Shown piece after piece: positions 33,873 to 42,197 of a DNA stretch of 64,000 bases. Source of the DNA: Pseudomonas sp. CFII64 (GTDB lineage: Bacteria > Pseudomonadota > Gammaproteobacteria > Pseudomonadales > Pseudomonadaceae); NCBI RefSeq assembly GCF_000416235.1, contig NZ_ATLO01000051.1, forward strand, positions 186,001 to 250,000, read 5' to 3'. Both the position numbers and the translations under genes were made by a program. Positions within the stretch are counted from its first letter, which is position 1. Every line of letters starts with the position of its first letter. Under the pieces are notes generated by a model, which searched no databases, had not been told where the DNA came from, and worked only from the letters and a program-made list of their open reading frames with translations.

Positions 33873-34104
33873 ACACCGAACCGGCGCCCCGTGAGCCTCG
33901 TGATCAAACTGCCTGCCGCAATTCTGCAGCCCATACGCGCCGTTGGTCTTTGCAGGCCATCGGATTTTTCATGACTCAGCGGTCGACCCTTGGTGCACCC
34001 CGGATTCGCTGTCTAGAATCCTGAGTATTTCGGTCTCTGCAGCATCGTTTGGCCGCTTCCGGGCTCGGCCAGCCTTTACACCCATGCCCGGTCAGGAGGA
34101 GATC

Positions 34105-34497
34105 ATGCTCAGCTATTTGTACATAGGCGCCAACGACGTCGAGGCTTCCGGTCGATTCTATGACGCTGTTCTTTCACCGTTGGGTTATGAGAAAGAAGTG
34201 GCGCAAGAGCAGTATTGTTTTTCGCTGCCGGATGTCGCCGACAAATCGAATGGGCCGGGGACGATCCATGTCGCGCAACCCTTTGATGGCGAACCAGCGA
34301 CGGCTGGAAATGGCGTCATGCTGGCGTTTCGGACCGATTCAAAGGCGCAGGTTGAAGCGGCTTATACGGGCGGTCTGGCAAACGGAGGAACGGATGAAGG
34401 CGCCCCGGGCTACCGAGACGCCTACGACGATGATTTCTACGTCGCGTACCTTCGTGATCCCTTGGGAAACAAGGTCGCAGTGTTCTTCATTGGTTGA
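34105..34497 (+). CDS. VOC (glyoxalase/bleomycin-resistance-like) family protein
   Basis: 130 residues from the ATG at 34105, preceded by AGGAGGA. The preceding in-frame sequence from 33943 lacks family features. It is a compact VOC domain: MLSYLYIGANDVEASGRFYDAVLSPLGY at the start and FYVAYLRDPLGNKVAVFF at the end. The usual C-terminal Glu metal ligand appears replaced by Val-Ala-Val, so enzymatic activity is uncertain. It is a stand-alone gene with no evident operon partner. Confidence 0.82.
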   Translation: MLSYLYIGANDVEASGRFYDAVLSPLGYEKEVAQEQYCFSLPDVADKSNGPGTIHVAQPFDGEPATAGNGVMLAFRTDSKAQVEAAYTGGLANGGTDEGAPGYRDAYDDDFYVAYLRDPLGNKVAVFFIG

Positions 34498-34583
34498 CGG
34501 ATCGTCTGACAATTAACGCTGTAACGCGGAGCCTACGGAAAATGCGTTTACACGCGGCCCGGACCCCGCAGGGACGGCTTGCG

Positions 34584-35864
34584 TCAAGCAAATTGTGGCA
34601 GCCAGAGCGCGATCTGCGGAAACATGATCAAGAGCACGATCAACATCAGTAATACAAAACAGAAGGGTAAGGCCCCGTAGACCACATCCAGGAACTTGCC
34701 TTTATTGCGGATGCTTTGCACCACGAATAGATTCATCCCGAATGGCGGAGTGATTTGTCCCATCTCGCAGAGAATGATAAGTATCACGCCAAACCACAGG
34801 GGATCGAAACCCAGGGCGACAATCACTGGCACCACCAGTGGGGCCGTGGTGATCAGCATCGCCAGCGTATCCATGAAGCAGCCGAGGATGATGTAGAACA
34901 CGATGATGGCCAGCAGCGTGCCCATCGGCGACATGTTGAGGTCCGTCACGAAACTGACCAGGGTGGATGTCAGGCCTATGGAAGACAGCACGAAGTTGAG
35001 GAAAAACGCCGACAAGGTAATGAATATGATCATTCCGGTGGTGCGCATGGTGGATTCGAAGGCCTGCGCCAGATTTTGCCAGGTAAACGCACGTCGCCAC
35101 AGGCCCAGGGCGAACGCTGCAATGACCCCCAGGGCGGCCGACTCACTGGCCGTTGCGAAGCCGCTGTAGATGGCGCCGACCACCAGAGCGAAGATGGCCA
35201 GCGGCGGCAGCAGGTCAGGAATGCTGGCCCGTCGTTCAGCCCAGGTTGAGTGTTCTTTTTTACCCCCAAGTTCGGGGCGGATGATGCAAGCCAGGACGAT
35301 CATTGCGACGAACATGAAGCTCAGCAGAATGCCGGGAATCGTCGCTGCCAGATAGAGTTTCGGCACCGACAGGTTGGCGATCAGCGCGAAGAGAATCATG
35401 TTGATCGAGGGTGGGATCAATATGCCAAGGGTTCCGCCAGCGGCGATAGAGCCGAGGAACAGCGGCGCCGGATAACCTTTTCGCTCCTGCTCCGGCAGGG
35501 CTATGGTCGAGATCGTTGCAGCGGTCGCCACGCTGGAGCCGCTGGTTGCCGAGAACAGTGCGGAGGCGCCAATGTTGGAGTTCATCAAACCGCCGGGCAG
35601 CCACGAAAGCCATTTGGCGACGGCGCCGTACATGCGTCCTGCGACGCCAGAGCACACCAGTAACTCACCCATGAGGATGTAAAGCGGAATCGCCACCAGC
35701 AGGAATTCGGCGCTGGTGCTCCAGGCGATTTCGCCCATGGCGTTGCTCAGTGGCAATGTCGAAAACAGCTGCGACAGCGAAATGCCCAGCAGCCCGACGC
35801 TGACCGCTGCGGCCACGCTCAAGCCCAGCAAGGCGAGCAGGGTGAAGAGGGTAAAGGCCAGCAT
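34584..35864 (-). CDS. TRAP transporter large permease (DctM family)
   Basis: 426 residues, about 12 hydrophobic segments, with family landmarks AIPLYILMGELLVCSGVAGRMY, GGLMNSNIGASALFSATSGSSVATAATISTIALPEQERKGYP and GTLGILIPPSINMILFALI. It couples sodium flow to uptake of a carboxylate handed over by the periplasmic binding protein. The start immediately follows the small-permease stop, so the two are translationally coupled. It is the last gene of the RraA-DctP-DctQ-DctM operon. Confidence 0.94.
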   Translation of the reverse strand: MLAFTLFTLLALLGLSVAAAVSVGLLGISLSQLFSTLPLSNAMGEIAWSTSAEFLLVAIPLYILMGELLVCSGVAGRMYGAVAKWLSWLPGGLMNSNIGASALFSATSGSSVATAATISTIALPEQERKGYPAPLFLGSIAAGGTLGILIPPSINMILFALIANLSVPKLYLAATIPGILLSFMFVAMIVLACIIRPELGGKKEHSTWAERRASIPDLLPPLAIFALVVGAIYSGFATASESAALGVIAAFALGLWRRAFTWQNLAQAFESTMRTTGMIIFITLSAFFLNFVLSSIGLTSTLVSFVTDLNMSPMGTLLAIIVFYIILGCFMDTLAMLITTAPLVVPVIVALGFDPLWFGVILIILCEMGQITPPFGMNLFVVQSIRNKGKFLDVVYGALPFCFVLLMLIVLLIMFPQIALWLPQFA

Positions 35865-36482
35865 CTAGTGCGCTCCATTCGATTGGGAAGTGGTGAGCCC
35901 CGGCGCGGGACTGTGGATTTCTTCTTGAATCTCCTCCTCAACAGAGTTGATACCGATCAGCGCAGTGATCGACGCCCATCTTTGGTGACGCAGATGGGCC
36001 AGGCTCGCCCAAGCCAGTACCAAAATAGTCAGGGCAAAGAACACATAGCCTGCGAACCAGACTGATTGAGGCACCCACTGTGGAATCTGCAGCGGCGTGG
36101 TAGAAACAGAGCGGTACTGGATGGAGTCCCACAGCACACCCCACGCGTGGAACAGCAAGGTACTGACGAAAATCGCCATGCAGCTCAGGGCCAGCAGATC
36201 CAGCCACGTCCTGGTTTTCGGCTTGAGCCGTGAGTAGAGAATGTCGACCCGAATATGGGAGCGCTTCAACAGGGCGATGGGGAACGCCCAGGTGCTGACA
36301 ATAGCCAGCACATAACCGGCTATTTCGTCGGCGCCGCCCATGGACAGGCCGATGGTCTTGCGCAGAATCAGGTCGATTCCGATCATCAAAGCAGTGCCCA
36401 TCAACGCAATGCCGCCAAGCCAGGCGCTCAGCCGGGAGATGCTGTTTACGAGCCTGATACCAGAAAATTCAGTGGGTTTCAT
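35865..36482 (-). CDS. TRAP transporter small permease (DctQ family)
   Basis: 205 residues with four transmembrane helices, including GIALMGTALMIGIDLILRKTIGLSMGGADEIAGYVLAIVSTWAF and a later LKRSHIRVDILYSRL segment, the standard DctQ pattern. The C-terminal tail of about 40 residues (HLRHQRWASITALIGINSVEEEIQEEIHS...) is longer and more acidic than usual. It forms the membrane complex with the adjoining DctM protein. Confidence 0.92.
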   Translation of the reverse strand: MKPTEFSGIRLVNSISRLSAWLGGIALMGTALMIGIDLILRKTIGLSMGGADEIAGYVLAIVSTWAFPIALLKRSHIRVDILYSRLKPKTRTWLDLLALSCMAIFVSTLLFHAWGVLWDSIQYRSVSTTPLQIPQWVPQSVWFAGYVFFALTILVLAWASLAHLRHQRWASITALIGINSVEEEIQEEIHSPAPGLTTSQSNGAH

Positions 36483-36570
36483 GGCTGGGGTTCTCCGAAA
36501 ACGGGGTGTTCAGAACGCGCAACAATGGTTGTCGCGCAGATTCACAGTTATTCAACGGATCGGGCACGCG

Positions 36571-37626
36571 TCAGGGTTTTTGCAGACTGACGCCAAGGGC
36601 AACGCCGGCCGTGGCATTCCACTGCTCGACACATTGCACCCCGCAGCGTTTGCCCCAGTTATTGGCGATATTGAGAACGGCGTCCCGCACAACCTGTTTC
36701 TCGGCATTCGTCGGTGTGCTGACCTGCATATGGGCGGGATGGTGAATCTGGCAGTCAGGCGCGCCGATATTGCACGCCAATGCGGAGTGATTTTCTTTGG
36801 CGGTTTCTTCCCACCACTTGGCTTCGAGTACGTCGGACTGTTCCTGCAGCAGGCGCTGCACAGGTTCGGGCAAGGACTGCCAGCGCTTCAGGCCAATGGC
36901 GTAGAAACCGATCGACCAGTCCACAGGCAGGTTATAGATATGGTTGGCGACGTCGTACCATCTGGCCGCGTTGCCTGAACCAATGCCGGTCACCGCACAA
37001 TCAATGACACCGGTCTGCATGGCCGTCACGACCTCGGCGAATGGCAAGGTCATGGGCGAGCCGCCGAGCGCCTTGATCATCTCGGACATATTGCGCCCGC
37101 GAACGCGAATCTTGCGGCCCTTGAAGTCCTCTATCGAGGTGACGGGGCTACGACAGAAGAACACTTGCGCCGTATAGGGCACCGTTGCCAGCAGCTTGAC
37201 GCCGTGTCGTTCGGCCATGCGTTGGGCCAATACCGGTTTGAACGCTGCCGAAACCCGATGTGAGGTATCGATATCGGCTGCCATACCGGGCAGATCGATC
37301 CCTTCGAAGAATGGATCATCACCGGCAACGAAAGCGAAGACGCCCATGCCGACATCAACGGCGCCAAGACGTATCAGGCGAACCATCTCCGGACCTTTGA
37401 GGCCGCTTTCCGACAGTCCCCTGAGGCGCGCCGTGACGGTCCCGCCAGAACTCGCGGGCAGGATCGTGTTCCAGAAGGGCTTTTCCACTGCGCGAAACGT
37501 GTAATTGTGGCTGCCACCACCGATGACATTGAAATGGGTGGTTGCCGGGGGTTGCGCGAAGGCTGCGGGCCCGATCAGACCGCTGAGCAGGGCAATGATC
37601 AGGGGCGGAATCTTGAACGGTTTCAT
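36571..37626 (-). CDS. TRAP transporter substrate-binding protein (DctP family)
   Basis: 351 residues with a signal peptide (LIIALLSGLIGPAAFAQ). The DctP core is visible: the KIRVRGRNMSEMIKALGGSPMTLPFAEVVTAMQTGVIDCAV segment with the Arg that normally grips the substrate carboxylate. It has at least six Cys in the mature part, unusual for this family, so disulfides are likely. It lies 88 bases upstream of the small permease gene. A carboxylate ligand is expected; identity unknown. Confidence 0.92.
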   Translation of the reverse strand: MKPFKIPPLIIALLSGLIGPAAFAQPPATTHFNVIGGGSHNYTFRAVEKPFWNTILPASSGGTVTARLRGLSESGLKGPEMVRLIRLGAVDVGMGVFAFVAGDDPFFEGIDLPGMAADIDTSHRVSAAFKPVLAQRMAERHGVKLLATVPYTAQVFFCRSPVTSIEDFKGRKIRVRGRNMSEMIKALGGSPMTLPFAEVVTAMQTGVIDCAVTGIGSGNAARWYDVANHIYNLPVDWSIGFYAIGLKRWQSLPEPVQRLLQEQSDVLEAKWWEETAKENHSALACNIGAPDCQIHHPAHMQVSTPTNAEKQVVRDAVLNIANNWGKRCGVQCVEQWNATAGVALGVSLQKP

Positions 37627-37699
37627 GGTAGTCCTTTTGTTTTTTTGAGGGAGCTACATGGCAGAAAGGGGGCCACAAAACGGGGTGTTGTTCACCTGT

Positions 37700-38368
37700 T
37701 CAGAGGTTCCCGATTGCAGCGTTGATGATCGATCTGGAACCCACGACATCCGGGAATTTCTCGCCGTTTGCCAGTCTTGCCAAGGTGATTTTTTCGTTCT
37801 CCTGAAACTCGATGGCGCGTCGGGCCAGCGTGATGACCTGGTCTGGCTTGATGATCACGATGCCGTTCTCATCGGCGACCACGGCATCACCGGGATGAAC
37901 AACCACACCGCCGCATTGGACCGGCGTGCAAAACTCACCTTCATCGCCCTTGAGCCGGGTGGTGACGGCACTAGCGCCCCAGGACCATATGGGAACCCCA
38001 TGCTGGCGCAATTCACCCAGGTCGGTGACGAACCCATCTATGACGATTCCGGCGATTCCAGCCTGTCTGGCTGCGTAGGCCATGGCCCCACCCATGGCCG
38101 CCGTGACGCGCTCACCGCAGCGATCCACGATCAGGAAATCGCCTGGCCTTGCGCAGCCCATCGCGTAATGCAGAATTCCCCCATCGGCTCCGGGCATTCT
38201 TACAGTGACTGCGGTTCCAGCGGTTCTAATGTCCTGGAAGTGCGCTTTTATCCGGGGACTTAAAATACCTTTAGTGGTGAAGTGGCCGATCGTTGCCGGC
38301 TCCGCTGCGAGAAGAATCGAAAGTTCTTCCCTGGCGATCTGTCGTGGTAGTTCTTCAATAATATACAT
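37700..38368 (-). CDS. RraA-like protein (4-hydroxy-4-methyl-2-oxoglutarate aldolase/oxaloacetate decarboxylase family)
   Basis: 222 residues. The family core is present: GADGGILHYAMGCARPGDFLIVDRCGERVTAAMGGAMAYAARQAGIAGIVIDGFVTDLGELRQHGVPIWSWG. In characterised aldolases the DG-x2-RD motif supplies an Arg and a metal-binding Asp. Here it reads DGFVTD, so the Asp remains but the Arg is Thr. It is the first gene of a TRAP operon, suggesting cleavage or decarboxylation of the imported oxo-acid. The altered residue makes the exact activity doubtful. Confidence 0.85.
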   Translation of the reverse strand: MYIIEELPRQIAREELSILLAAEPATIGHFTTKGILSPRIKAHFQDIRTAGTAVTVRMPGADGGILHYAMGCARPGDFLIVDRCGERVTAAMGGAMAYAARQAGIAGIVIDGFVTDLGELRQHGVPIWSWGASAVTTRLKGDEGEFCTPVQCGGVVVHPGDAVVADENGIVIIKPDQVITLARRAIEFQENEKITLARLANGEKFPDVVGSRSIINAAIGNL

Positions 38369-38480
38369 GCTGGAATTTACTTGTTTTTGATGAATGTCTG
38401 ATACAGTCCGTCCATCCTAACAAGCATGATTTTAATGCGATAATAAAAAACAACGAGTCAACGGCGGGACGATTTTTATC

Positions 38481-39380
38481 ATGAGAATTACCCTGATGCA
38501 GATCGAGGCTTTCTATTGGACTGCCCGATTGGGCGGTGTCCATGCCGCCTCCCGACATCTTCATCTGACACAACCGGCAATTTCCTCTCGTATTCGCGAG
38601 ATGGAGTCTTTGTTGAGTGTGAAACTTTTTGATCGCAGCAAGCAGCGCATGATCATCACCGCCGATGGCCTGATCGCCCTGCAACATGCGGAACTGGCGC
38701 TTGATAACAGCGTGAAGCTTGAACAGTTTGCCGCCAAGCAAAAGCAGAATCGCAGATTGCGCGTGGGTGCTGACGAATGTTCGGCAATGGTCGGGTTGAC
38801 CGCAGTCATTGCCGAGATCAAGGCGCATTATCCGGAAATCACCCTTGAAATCACCATTGATGTGGGGGCGGTGCTGAACCAGAAGCTCAATGATCATGAG
38901 CTTGACCTGGCGCTGCTGACCAATCCGATGACGCGCGACGATGTCACTGACGTCTTTTTAGGATGGATGACCTTTCAGTGGGTCGCCGCCGCACAATTGG
39001 AAATCGAAGGTGGGGAATTTCTTCCAGAACACGCTTGCGCCCATCCCATCGTGACGCATTCTGCGCCCTCGACGTTGTACTCAGTCGTTGAACGGTGGCT
39101 GAAAGAGGGCGGGAGTGTGTCCGAGGCGTTCCACTCCAGTAATTCCCTGGCGTTCATCGCGAAAATGATCTCCGCCGGATACGCTATCGGGATTCTTCCG
39201 GTTCCGTTGATTCGGGATATGTTGGCCGTTGATTTATTGAAGGTGTTGCCCTGCAATCCACCTATTGAACCGGCCAGGTTCTGTGTGTCTTATGTAACGG
39301 AAAGGCCTGATGTTCAGCTCGATGAATTGGTCGCACTTACTCAGGCGACACTGTTGCGTCAAAACTTTTTGGTCAGCTAA
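38481..39380 (+). CDS. LysR-family transcriptional regulator
   Basis: 299 residues: an N-terminal winged helix (MQIEAFYWTARLGGVHAASRHLHLTQPAISSRIREMESLLSVKLFDRS) and a LysR effector-binding domain. It is divergent from the RraA-TRAP operon across a 112-base AT-rich gap, which implies it controls that operon and itself. A symmetric terminator after it is shared with the convergent aldolase gene. Confidence 0.93.
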   Translation: MRITLMQIEAFYWTARLGGVHAASRHLHLTQPAISSRIREMESLLSVKLFDRSKQRMIITADGLIALQHAELALDNSVKLEQFAAKQKQNRRLRVGADECSAMVGLTAVIAEIKAHYPEITLEITIDVGAVLNQKLNDHELDLALLTNPMTRDDVTDVFLGWMTFQWVAAAQLEIEGGEFLPEHACAHPIVTHSAPSTLYSVVERWLKEGGSVSEAFHSSNSLAFIAKMISAGYAIGILPVPLIRDMLAVDLLKVLPCNPPIEPARFCVSYVTERPDVQLDELVALTQATLLRQNFLVS

Positions 39381-39401
39381 TGTTTCGGGATACTGATTGT
39401 T

Positions 39402-39433
39402 AAAGCCGAATCAAGTTGTTGATTCGGCTTTTT
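39402..39433. terminator. Bidirectional Rho-independent terminator
   Basis: AAGCCGAATCAA pairs perfectly with TTGATTCGGCTT around a four-base loop. T-runs follow on the plus strand and, reading the other way, on the minus strand. It ends both the LysR gene and the convergent TRAP-nitrilase-aldolase operon. Confidence 0.88.
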
Positions 39434-39453
39434 GTTGTTAATGAAGCATTTCT

Positions 39454-40251
39454 TTATTCCTGAAGTGTCTTCTGAATGTCCGAGATCTGTTGTCCCGCCT
39501 GGTTCAGCCATGACAGATCACTGCCCATCAATAACATGTCGCAACCCATCTCCATGAGGCGCCGGGCGGTTTCGGTGTCTGCGGGAAAGCAGGGCACCAT
39601 GACCTGAATCGAGCGGCCATGACATTTCTCGATCAGCAACGCCAGACGCTCCTGCACTTCGGGATTGCCAAGGCGATAGTCGACCGGCAATTGACGTGAC
39701 AGCGAGTAATCCGCCGGGCCGAAGTGCACCGCATCAATACCTTCGACGTCGAGAATTTCATCGATGTCGTCGAAGAACTCGTAGCTCTCGGCCATGGGTA
39801 CGATGACGCTACGAGCGTTTTCCGTTTGCGTGTAACTGGCCCAGTCAAATCCGGGACCTGCGTAATTCGCCGAGCGAACCGAGCTGTCACCGCCGCGACG
39901 CCCGAATGGTGGGAATTTGCTGTAGCGGATGATTTCCCGCATTTGTGTGGCGCTGTGGACTTGGGGAACGATGACCCCGCAAGCGCCCATTTCCAGGGCT
40001 TTACGGATGTCCCATTCGAGTGTTCCGCGAACGCGCACCAGGCTATGGATAGAGGCAAGGTTGGCCGCCAGAATCAGTTTTTCCATGTCTTTGTCGACGC
40101 CAAGAGCGGTGTGTTCGGCATCAACGAAAACAAAATCCAGACCCCAGTTGCCAGCCACTTCGATGGCCATGCAGGACGTACTGTAGATGTTCATCCCGAA
40201 TGTCGGGCCTTGAGCCATTCGATCTTTCAGTGACGTGATCTTCTTGTGCAT
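39454..40251 (-). CDS. HpcH/HpaI-family class II aldolase
   Basis: 265 residues. It has the GLDFVFVDAEHTALGVDKD strand with the catalytic His, LVRVRG with the substrate-binding Arg, ALEMGACGVIVPQVHSA, and the metal-binding Glu/Asp region ending in VHFGPADYSLS. The family cleaves 2-keto-3-deoxy or 4-hydroxy-2-oxo acids to pyruvate plus an aldehyde. It lies at the end of an operon with a TRAP transporter and a nitrilase-type enzyme, next to a glucarate-pathway dehydratase, so a sugar-acid-derived substrate is plausible. Confidence 0.9.
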   Translation of the reverse strand: MHKKITSLKDRMAQGPTFGMNIYSTSCMAIEVAGNWGLDFVFVDAEHTALGVDKDMEKLILAANLASIHSLVRVRGTLEWDIRKALEMGACGVIVPQVHSATQMREIIRYSKFPPFGRRGGDSSVRSANYAGPGFDWASYTQTENARSVIVPMAESYEFFDDIDEILDVEGIDAVHFGPADYSLSRQLPVDYRLGNPEVQERLALLIEKCHGRSIQVMVPCFPADTETARRLMEMGCDMLLMGSDLSWLNQAGQQISDIQKTLQE

Positions 40252-40289
40252 TGCGAGTACCTGAGAATGCGTTGGCAGTGTCTGTGGCG

Positions 40290-41093
40290 TCAGAGGCGAT
40301 AGGTCTCTGGCAGACGGTCGCGGAAGGGGTGAATCTCGAATACGCCCGGGTCGCGTATCAACGACTTGTTACGCGCCTTGTCCAGGTCGATGTCGACGCT
40401 GAACACGCCATCCTCTTGTCCTGCGCGGATCAGGGTCCTGCCGGAAGGCTCGATGATGTGGCTCATGCCGATGAACTGCATGCCGCCGTCCAGGTCGTTA
40501 CGATTCGGGGCCACGAAATAGACGATGTTTTCGGCCGCGCGCACGGTACTGAACACGTCCGGCAGCAGGCGCGCCTGCTCGGGCCAGGCCGCAGGCAGGA
40601 TAACGATGTCAGCGCCCTCCAGCGCCAGGGTGCGAATGACTTCGGGGAAGCGGATTTCATAGCAGATTGCCAGGCCGATACGGCCGATTTCAGTGTCGAA
40701 TACTGGCGCCGTCCAGTCAGCAGGGCGATCAGTGAAGCGGTCACCGATCATGAACGGCAGATGACGCTTGCGATGCAAGCCTATGATCCCTTTGGGGCCA
40801 ATCAGTGCTGCCGTATTGAAGATCGACTCGGCGTATTTTTCATAGAAGCCGACGACGATGTGAATGTCGGTTTCAGCCGTCGCCGTGAGCAACGGGTCGA
40901 GTGCGTCGAGACTGATGGCACCTTTTTCCAGTTCTTCGCGGCTGTCGAAGGAGCCTCCGGTCAACAGGCATTCGGCAAATGCGATCAGACGCGATCCTTG
41001 TTCTGCAGCTTGACGCGACAGTTCGGCAACTTTGTCGATGGTTTGCAGCGGATTCCCAGCGACCGGGTGGATCTGTGCGACGGAAATTTTCAT
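40290..41093 (-). CDS. Carbon-nitrogen hydrolase (nitrilase-superfamily amidase)
   Basis: 267 residues with the full catalytic triad: Glu41 (IAFAECLLTGG), Lys109 (LHRKRHLP) and Cys144 (IGLAICYEIRFPE). The size and motifs fit the amidase branches rather than true nitrilases. It would release ammonia from an amide or carbamoyl group. Situated between a TRAP binding protein and an HpaI aldolase in one operon, it suggests that the imported compound or an intermediate carries an amide. An omega-amidase-like role is possible. Confidence 0.92.
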   Translation of the reverse strand: MKISVAQIHPVAGNPLQTIDKVAELSRQAAEQGSRLIAFAECLLTGGSFDSREELEKGAISLDALDPLLTATAETDIHIVVGFYEKYAESIFNTAALIGPKGIIGLHRKRHLPFMIGDRFTDRPADWTAPVFDTEIGRIGLAICYEIRFPEVIRTLALEGADIVILPAAWPEQARLLPDVFSTVRAAENIVYFVAPNRNDLDGGMQFIGMSHIIEPSGRTLIRAGQEDGVFSVDIDLDKARNKSLIRDPGVFEIHPFRDRLPETYRL

Positions 41094-41174
41094 GGCGTTG
41101 CTTCCTCTTGATTGTTTGAAAGTCGTGCACTGAATGGCACGGTCAGCGCAGGGCTAATCTTGTTTTCAGCGCCG

Positions 41175-42173
41175 TTATTGCGGCTGGTAATCCATGGCCT
41201 TGTAGACTTTGCTCACCAGTTCGGGATTGATCTGCGCAGCATATTTTTCGATCACTGGACGGACCTTTTGCTGAATACGCGCGAGCTCTTCGGGGGCGAG
41301 TTCGTTGACTTGCATGCCGGAACTGCGCAGTTCGGCAATCGTCGTGCTGTCGGCCTGGCGAGAAATCTCGCGTTGCTCAAGGCGCACTTCCATGGCGACC
41401 TCGGTCAGCAGGGCCTTCTCGTCGTCATTCAATGTGTCCCAGAAGGGTTTGCTGATCAGGACAATCTGCGGGTTGTAATTGTGCTCAGTCAGGCTGAGGT
41501 ATTTCTGAACTTCATTGAACCGTGAGGCGAGGATCAGCGCGGCCGGATTTTCCTGGCCGTCCACGGTGTGGGTTTCGAGTGCGGTGTGAACTTCAGTGAA
41601 GGGCAGGGGTGTGGGATTGGCTCCGAGTGCGGTCCACGCGTCCAGGAACAAGGGCGATTGTTGCGCGCGAATCTTCAGGCCAGCGATGTCTTCCATCTTC
41701 TGCACTGGCCGGACGTTGTTGGTCAGGTTGCGTACGCCCAATTCCCAGAATGCCAGGCCGACCAGGTTCTTGGCCGGTAACTGGTCGATCAGCATCTTGC
41801 CCACTTCGCCATCCAGCATGGCGTCGACCTTGGCCATATCGTTGTAGATAAAAGGGAAATCGAGAATGCCGAAGTCGGTCACATGATTGAGCATCAGGCC
41901 GGCGTTCCAGGTCATCATCTCCACCACGTTGCCCTGCAATGAGGAGAGCACCTGTACGTCGCCACCCAGCACTCCATTGGGAAAGGTTCGGACCTTGATC
42001 TTGCCGCCACTGCGCTCATTGACCTTCTTTGCGAATATCTCCATACCGATTGCCGGTGGCGTTCCTTTCGGGCTGGTCGCGGCAAACTTGATCGTGCGAG
42101 CGTTGTACTCGGCGGCGAAGCTCAAACTACTGGCCAGCAGCAGGGCAGCAAGAACGGTTAGTTGTTTGGTCAT
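41175..42173 (-). CDS. TRAP transporter substrate-binding protein (DctP family), second system
   Basis: 332 residues with a signal peptide (LAALLLASSLSFAAE). Classic DctP features: IKFAATSPKGTPPAIGMEIFAKKVNERSGGKIKVRTFPNG at the start and GLKIRAQQSPLFLDAWTALGANPTPLPFTEVHTALET with the ligand Arg. The overall length is standard. It follows the second DctQ-DctM pair in the same operon and precedes the nitrilase gene. Confidence 0.94.
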   Translation of the reverse strand: MTKQLTVLAALLLASSLSFAAEYNARTIKFAATSPKGTPPAIGMEIFAKKVNERSGGKIKVRTFPNGVLGGDVQVLSSLQGNVVEMMTWNAGLMLNHVTDFGILDFPFIYNDMAKVDAMLDGEVGKMLIDQLPAKNLVGLAFWELGVRNLTNNVRPVQKMEDIAGLKIRAQQSPLFLDAWTALGANPTPLPFTEVHTALETHTVDGQENPAALILASRFNEVQKYLSLTEHNYNPQIVLISKPFWDTLNDDEKALLTEVAMEVRLEQREISRQADSTTIAELRSSGMQVNELAPEELARIQQKVRPVIEKYAAQINPELVSKVYKAMDYQPQ

Positions 42174-42197
42174 GGTTTTTCCTTTTTGTCAGTTGTT

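Noticed and set aside
33943..34104. N-terminal extension of the VOC gene
   Set aside because: No family similarity, and a strong AGGAGGA site sits directly before the internal ATG at 34105.
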